Of a stretch of 64,000 nucleotides of DNA, positions 61,199-64,000 are shown one piece after another. The stretch's first letter is position 1; each line of letters begins with the position of its first letter. The translations under genes and the position numbers were made by a program. The notes beneath the pieces are model-generated. The model was not told the origin of the DNA. It ran no database searches and worked only from the letters and a program-made list of their open reading frames with translations. This DNA comes from Bradyrhizobium sp. sBnM-33. Its GTDB lineage: Bacteria; Pseudomonadota; Alphaproteobacteria; Rhizobiales; Xanthobacteraceae. The stretch lies in contig NZ_CP136624.1 in NCBI RefSeq assembly GCF_032917945.1, forward strand, positions 4,092,001-4,156,000, given 5' to 3'.

Positions 61199-62851
61199 AT
61201 GGCGACGCACTCGATGTCGATCGGAGCAATCCGGGAGGAAGCGCGGGAGTCATGGGTGCCGATGATCGCGATCGCGCTCGGTCAGATGATCATGTCCTTC
61301 AATGTCGCCTCGCTGCCGGTCGCACTGGGCGGGATGGTCAAGAGTTTTGGGGTGCCGCCGACGACAGTTGCGACCGGCATCGTGGCCTATTCCATGCTGG
61401 TGGCTGGTTTCGTGATGCTCGGCGCGAAACTCGCGCAGCGGTTCGGCGCGTTGCAGGTGTTCCGCTTCGCGGTGGTCCTGTTCTGCGCGTCGCAGATATT
61501 GATGACGTTCAGTCCGACGGCGACGTTGATGATCACAGCGCAAGCGCTTTGCGGCGCGGCCGGCGCCGTGATCGTACCGTCGCTGGTGGCGCTGATTGCC
61601 GAGAATTACACGGGAAGGCAGCAGGCAACGGCGGTAGGTGCGCTCGGTTCTGCGCGTGCGGCGGCTGGCGTGCTGGCGTTCGTCATCGGCGGCGTGCTCG
61701 GCACCTATATCGGCTGGCGGCCGGCATTTGGCATCTTGATCGCGGTTTCCGCCATAGTGTTCCTTCTCAGTTTCCGTCTCAAGCGAGACTATGGCCGCCC
61801 GGATGTGCATATCGATGTTTTCGGTGTGGTTCTGGCCGCGTCGGCGATCGTTCTCATCAGTTTTGGCTTCAACAATCTGAACGGATGGGGGCTGGCGCTG
61901 GCCACCGCCAATGCGCCGTTCAACCTGCTTGGCCTTTCGCCGGCGCCGATCATGATCGTTCTCGGCGTCGTGCTCGGGCAGGCATTCCTGATGTGGACAC
62001 ATCGGCGTCAGGCCGTCGGGAAGACCCCGCTATTGGCGCTCGAGGTGATCGATTCGCCGGAAGAGCGCAGCGCGGTCTATGCGCTGTTTGCCGTGGTCGC
62101 GCTGGAGGCGGCGCTTAATTTCTCGGTGCCGCTGTACATTCAGATCGTGCAGGGCCGTTCGCCGCTTGCGACTGCGATTGCGATGATGCCGTTCAATCTG
62201 ACGGTGTTCTTCACGGCGATGCTGATCGTCAATGTCTACGACCGGCTGACGCCGCGGCAGATCGGCCGCTACGGCTTCATGCTGTGCACGGTTGGCCTGG
62301 TGTGGCTGGCCGTTGTCGTGCGCAACGACTGGAGCGAGGTTCCTGTGCTGGTCGGCCTGGTTCTGTTCGGGATCGGGCAGGGCTCGCTGGTGACGCTGTT
62401 GTTCAACGTGCTGGTCACCGCCTCGCCCAAGGAGCTCGCAGGCGACGTCGGGTCGCTGCGCGGCACCACGCAAAATCTTGCCGCTGCGGTTGGAACGGCA
62501 GTGGCGGGTGCACTTCTAGTCGGTCTGTTAAGTGCAATCGCGCTCAGCAGTATCGCGGCCAATCCCGTGCTGCCGAAGGAGATCCAGAGCCAGGTCGATC
62601 TCGACAACATCACCTTCGTCAGCAACGACCGGCTGCGCAGCGTGATGGAAAGCACGACCGCCACGCCGCAGCAGGTCGAGGAAGCCGTGCGCGTGAATAC
62701 CGAAGCGCGCCTGCGTGCCCTGAAGATTGGACTGCTGATCATGGCCGGTCTTGCGCTGCTGGCGATCATCCCGGCGGGCCGGCTTCCGAACTACCTGCCG
62801 GGCGAGATACCGAGCGATGCGCCGACGGGTAACGGGGTGAGAACGAGTTGA
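61199..62851 (+). CDS. MFS transporter (DHA2/EmrB-like, 14-TM type)
   Basis: The 550-residue protein has about 14 hydrophobic segments. MIMSFNVASLPVALGGMVKS is the TM1 region, GAKLAQRFGALQVFRFAVVL the MFS loop motif, and FGIGQGSLVTLLFNVLV lies in the second half. A periplasmic insertion near the end (QSQVDLDNITFVSNDRLRSV) precedes the last segment. It probably exports a drug or metabolite or sugar; no regulator or fusion partner is nearby. It overlaps the next reading frame only in its last codons. Confidence 0.88.
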   Translation: MATHSMSIGAIREEARESWVPMIAIALGQMIMSFNVASLPVALGGMVKSFGVPPTTVATGIVAYSMLVAGFVMLGAKLAQRFGALQVFRFAVVLFCASQILMTFSPTATLMITAQALCGAAGAVIVPSLVALIAENYTGRQQATAVGALGSARAAAGVLAFVIGGVLGTYIGWRPAFGILIAVSAIVFLLSFRLKRDYGRPDVHIDVFGVVLAASAIVLISFGFNNLNGWGLALATANAPFNLLGLSPAPIMIVLGVVLGQAFLMWTHRRQAVGKTPLLALEVIDSPEERSAVYALFAVVALEAALNFSVPLYIQIVQGRSPLATAIAMMPFNLTVFFTAMLIVNVYDRLTPRQIGRYGFMLCTVGLVWLAVVVRNDWSEVPVLVGLVLFGIGQGSLVTLLFNVLVTASPKELAGDVGSLRGTTQNLAAAVGTAVAGALLVGLLSAIALSSIAANPVLPKEIQSQVDLDNITFVSNDRLRSVMESTTATPQQVEEAVRVNTEARLRALKIGLLIMAGLALLAIIPAGRLPNYLPGEIPSDAPTGNGVRTS

Positions 62852-62904
62852 TCGAATACGAGCAGACGAAGAGAGGAGCGGGGCATTCGGCAAGGAGAAT
62901 GACG

Positions 62905-63189
62905 ATGGAAGCAATTGATCGCCGCGGCGTATTGCGGACTCTTCTTTGCGGCGCTGTCACCGTCGGCTTGGGCGCAAGCCTGCTGCCGGGGTCGGTCGAG
63001 GCGATGCCGCTCGCGATGGAGAAAGATCTCGGAGAGAAGGCCGACGATTTCAAGCATGAAGCCCAAGCCGTGGCTACCCGGCCGCCGCGCCCTCCCATTC
63101 GCCATCCGCGGCGCCATCATCATCGTCGTCGGCGGCGCCGTTGGGTCTGCTGGTGGCACCGTGGCCGTCGCCGCTGTGGATGGCGGTAG
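62905..63189 (+). CDS. Small Tat-signal protein with an Arg/His-rich C-terminus
   Basis: ATG 62905 (MEAIDRRGVLRTLLCGAVTV) has AAGGAG 8 bp upstream and gives 94 residues; an ATG 6 bp earlier is close to the same signal. The twin-arginine signal DRRGVLRTLL and hydrophobic core are clear. After a hinge the C-terminus is extremely basic: RPPRPPIRHPRRHHHRRRRRRW, followed by WVCWWHRGRRRCGWR-like residues at the end. I have seen similar short Tat/protamine-like predictions in Bradyrhizobium, but I know of no function. It is between an MFS pump and an HdeD-like gene. Confidence 0.65.
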   Translation: MEAIDRRGVLRTLLCGAVTVGLGASLLPGSVEAMPLAMEKDLGEKADDFKHEAQAVATRPPRPPIRHPRRHHHRRRRRRWVCWWHRGRRRCGWR

Positions 63190-63232
63190 CGGTAACGACC
63201 GCTGAGTAAGCGGCTGTAGTGAGGAGAATGAC

Positions 63233-63796
63233 ATGACGACATATGACAATAGCTCGCGGATGCAGGTCCGCAACCTGCCTGCGCCGCCGTTCTGGATTTG
63301 TGTTCTGCTCGGGCTCGTGATGATCGGGGCTGGGATTCTGGTTCTCGGCGACATTATGCTGGTCACCCTTATCAGCACCATCTTCATCGGCTGGGTCTCC
63401 ATCATCGCCGGCGCCTTCGAAATCATCCATGCATTCTGGACCAAGGGATGGGGAGGATTCGTATGGCAGGTGCTGCTCGGCATCCTGTACATCGCCTTTG
63501 GCGTCGTGCTGGTGGGCCAGCCGGTCGCCAGCGCGCTCATCCTCACCTACGTCCTCGGCCTCGTGCTGCTGATTTCCGGTTTTGTCCGCATCCTGATCGG
63601 CATCAGCCATTGGCGAGAGGCGGGCTGGATCATGCTGCTATCCGGCGCGTTCGGCGTAGTGGCTGGCCTCGTCATTCTGACTGGATTTCCGATGACCGGC
63701 TTGTGGGTTCTCGGATTCCTGCTCGGCGTTGATCTGATATCCCATGGCATCGGGTGGTTGGCTTACGCGTGGCAGCCTACCACCCGAAGCGCGTAG
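63233..63796 (+). CDS. HdeD-family (DUF308) membrane protein
   Basis: The 187-residue protein has six hydrophobic segments and the HdeD features ILVLGDIMLVTLISTIFIGW, IIAGAFEIIHAFWTKGWGGF, LLGILYIAFGVVLVGQP and AGWIMLLSGAFGVVAGLVIL. Homologues act in acid resistance or are of unknown role. GAGGAG precedes the ATG. It follows the Tat-signal gene by 43 bp on the same strand. Confidence 0.92.
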   Translation: MTTYDNSSRMQVRNLPAPPFWICVLLGLVMIGAGILVLGDIMLVTLISTIFIGWVSIIAGAFEIIHAFWTKGWGGFVWQVLLGILYIAFGVVLVGQPVASALILTYVLGLVLLISGFVRILIGISHWREAGWIMLLSGAFGVVAGLVILTGFPMTGLWVLGFLLGVDLISHGIGWLAYAWQPTTRSA

Positions 63797-63947
63797 CTCC
63801 TCCCTGCCTACTGGAGCGAGATGGCTTTTCGTCGAATCGTTGTCTCGCTCTTTTTTCTGTTTGAGATCTTCGGGCAAACACCTCGTTACGGTCGCGATGT
63901 TTTCTGGTTCTTGCCGAACCCCCAGCGTTATTCAGCCGAGGTCCTCC

Positions 63948-64000
63948 ATGTCTTGGCTTCGAGTCGTCAAAATCCTTGCAGTCGGCGCGTCGACGGCGTT
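63948..64000 (+). CDS. Start of an unidentified gene (runs off the right edge)
   Basis: ATG 63948 is preceded by GAGGTCCTCC and opens MSWLRVVKILAVGASTA, which looks like a secretion signal or first membrane helix. Only 17 codons are visible. No family can be named. Confidence 0.4.
   Translation, partial: MSWLRVVKILAVGASTA

Overview
The window reads as a chromosomal segment of an alphaproteobacterium, most likely Bradyrhizobium or a close Nitrobacteraceae relative. The evidence is high GC with strong third-position bias, RopB/Omp25-type porin-like protein, tripartite tricarboxylate (TTT/Bug) transporters, and several intergenic palindromic repeat families that I recognise from Bradyrhizobium-type genomes. 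No rRNA, tRNA or CRISPR array was seen.

Layout. 1-3.2 kb is a decayed, visibly less GC-rich scar of an integrative element: the first 58 codons of a site-specific integrase run off the left edge, translationally coupled to a small upstream gene, and the tail of a conjugation gene (trbI) with its DUF2274 partner lies at 2.5-3.2 kb. 3.2-11.4 kb is a catabolic operon (FAD monooxygenase, alpha/beta hydrolase, MFS carrier, M24 metallohydrolase, Bug periplasmic binder, LysR) facing a divergent LysR with a palindromic operator candidate. 12.6-20.4 kb is a 2-hydroxyacid/glyoxylate-type module: GlcG-like protein, a 980-residue FAD/FeS dehydrogenase, a GntR regulator beside an 18-bp perfect palindrome, two tandem class V aminotransferases and a crotonase. 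20.4-21.2 kb holds a small secreted protein and a collagen-like lipoprotein.

21.4-27.5 kb interleaves TTT transporter genes (tctC, tctB, tctA) with mtnP, mtnA and a divergent class II aldolase. That enzyme set matches the MTA/5'-deoxyadenosine salvage route known as the DHAP shunt. 27.7-39.5 kb is a surface polysaccharide region: CapD/WbpM-like dehydratase, glycosyltransferase, MraY/WecA-like transferase, flippase-like membrane protein, UDP-sugar epimerase, ManC, a Gfo/Idh oxidoreductase, a DegT aminotransferase and MurJ. 39.7-45.4 kb has an outer-membrane beta-barrel protein, an orphan molybdenum hydroxylase large subunit and two c-type cytochromes with a CHRD protein between them.

45.4-64 kb is mixed: J-domain membrane protein, stand-alone RAM domain, ThiD, an IS110-family insertion whose transposase start is occluded by a perfect hairpin, a coupled LpxH-like phosphoesterase and glycosyltransferase pair, threonine dehydratase, a secreted caspase-like peptidase with 60-bp coding repeats, an AI-2E-type permease, a membrane-anchored metallophosphoesterase, an AbgT transporter, a DUF1269 protein, glutaminase, an MFS pump, an Arg/His-rich Tat-signal micro-protein, an HdeD-like protein and the start of one more gene at the right edge. 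The most promising points for follow-up are the salvage/transporter cluster, the orphan molybdo-enzyme with cytochromes, the IS110 5' hairpin, the collagen-like lipoprotein and the repeat-bearing caspase homologue.
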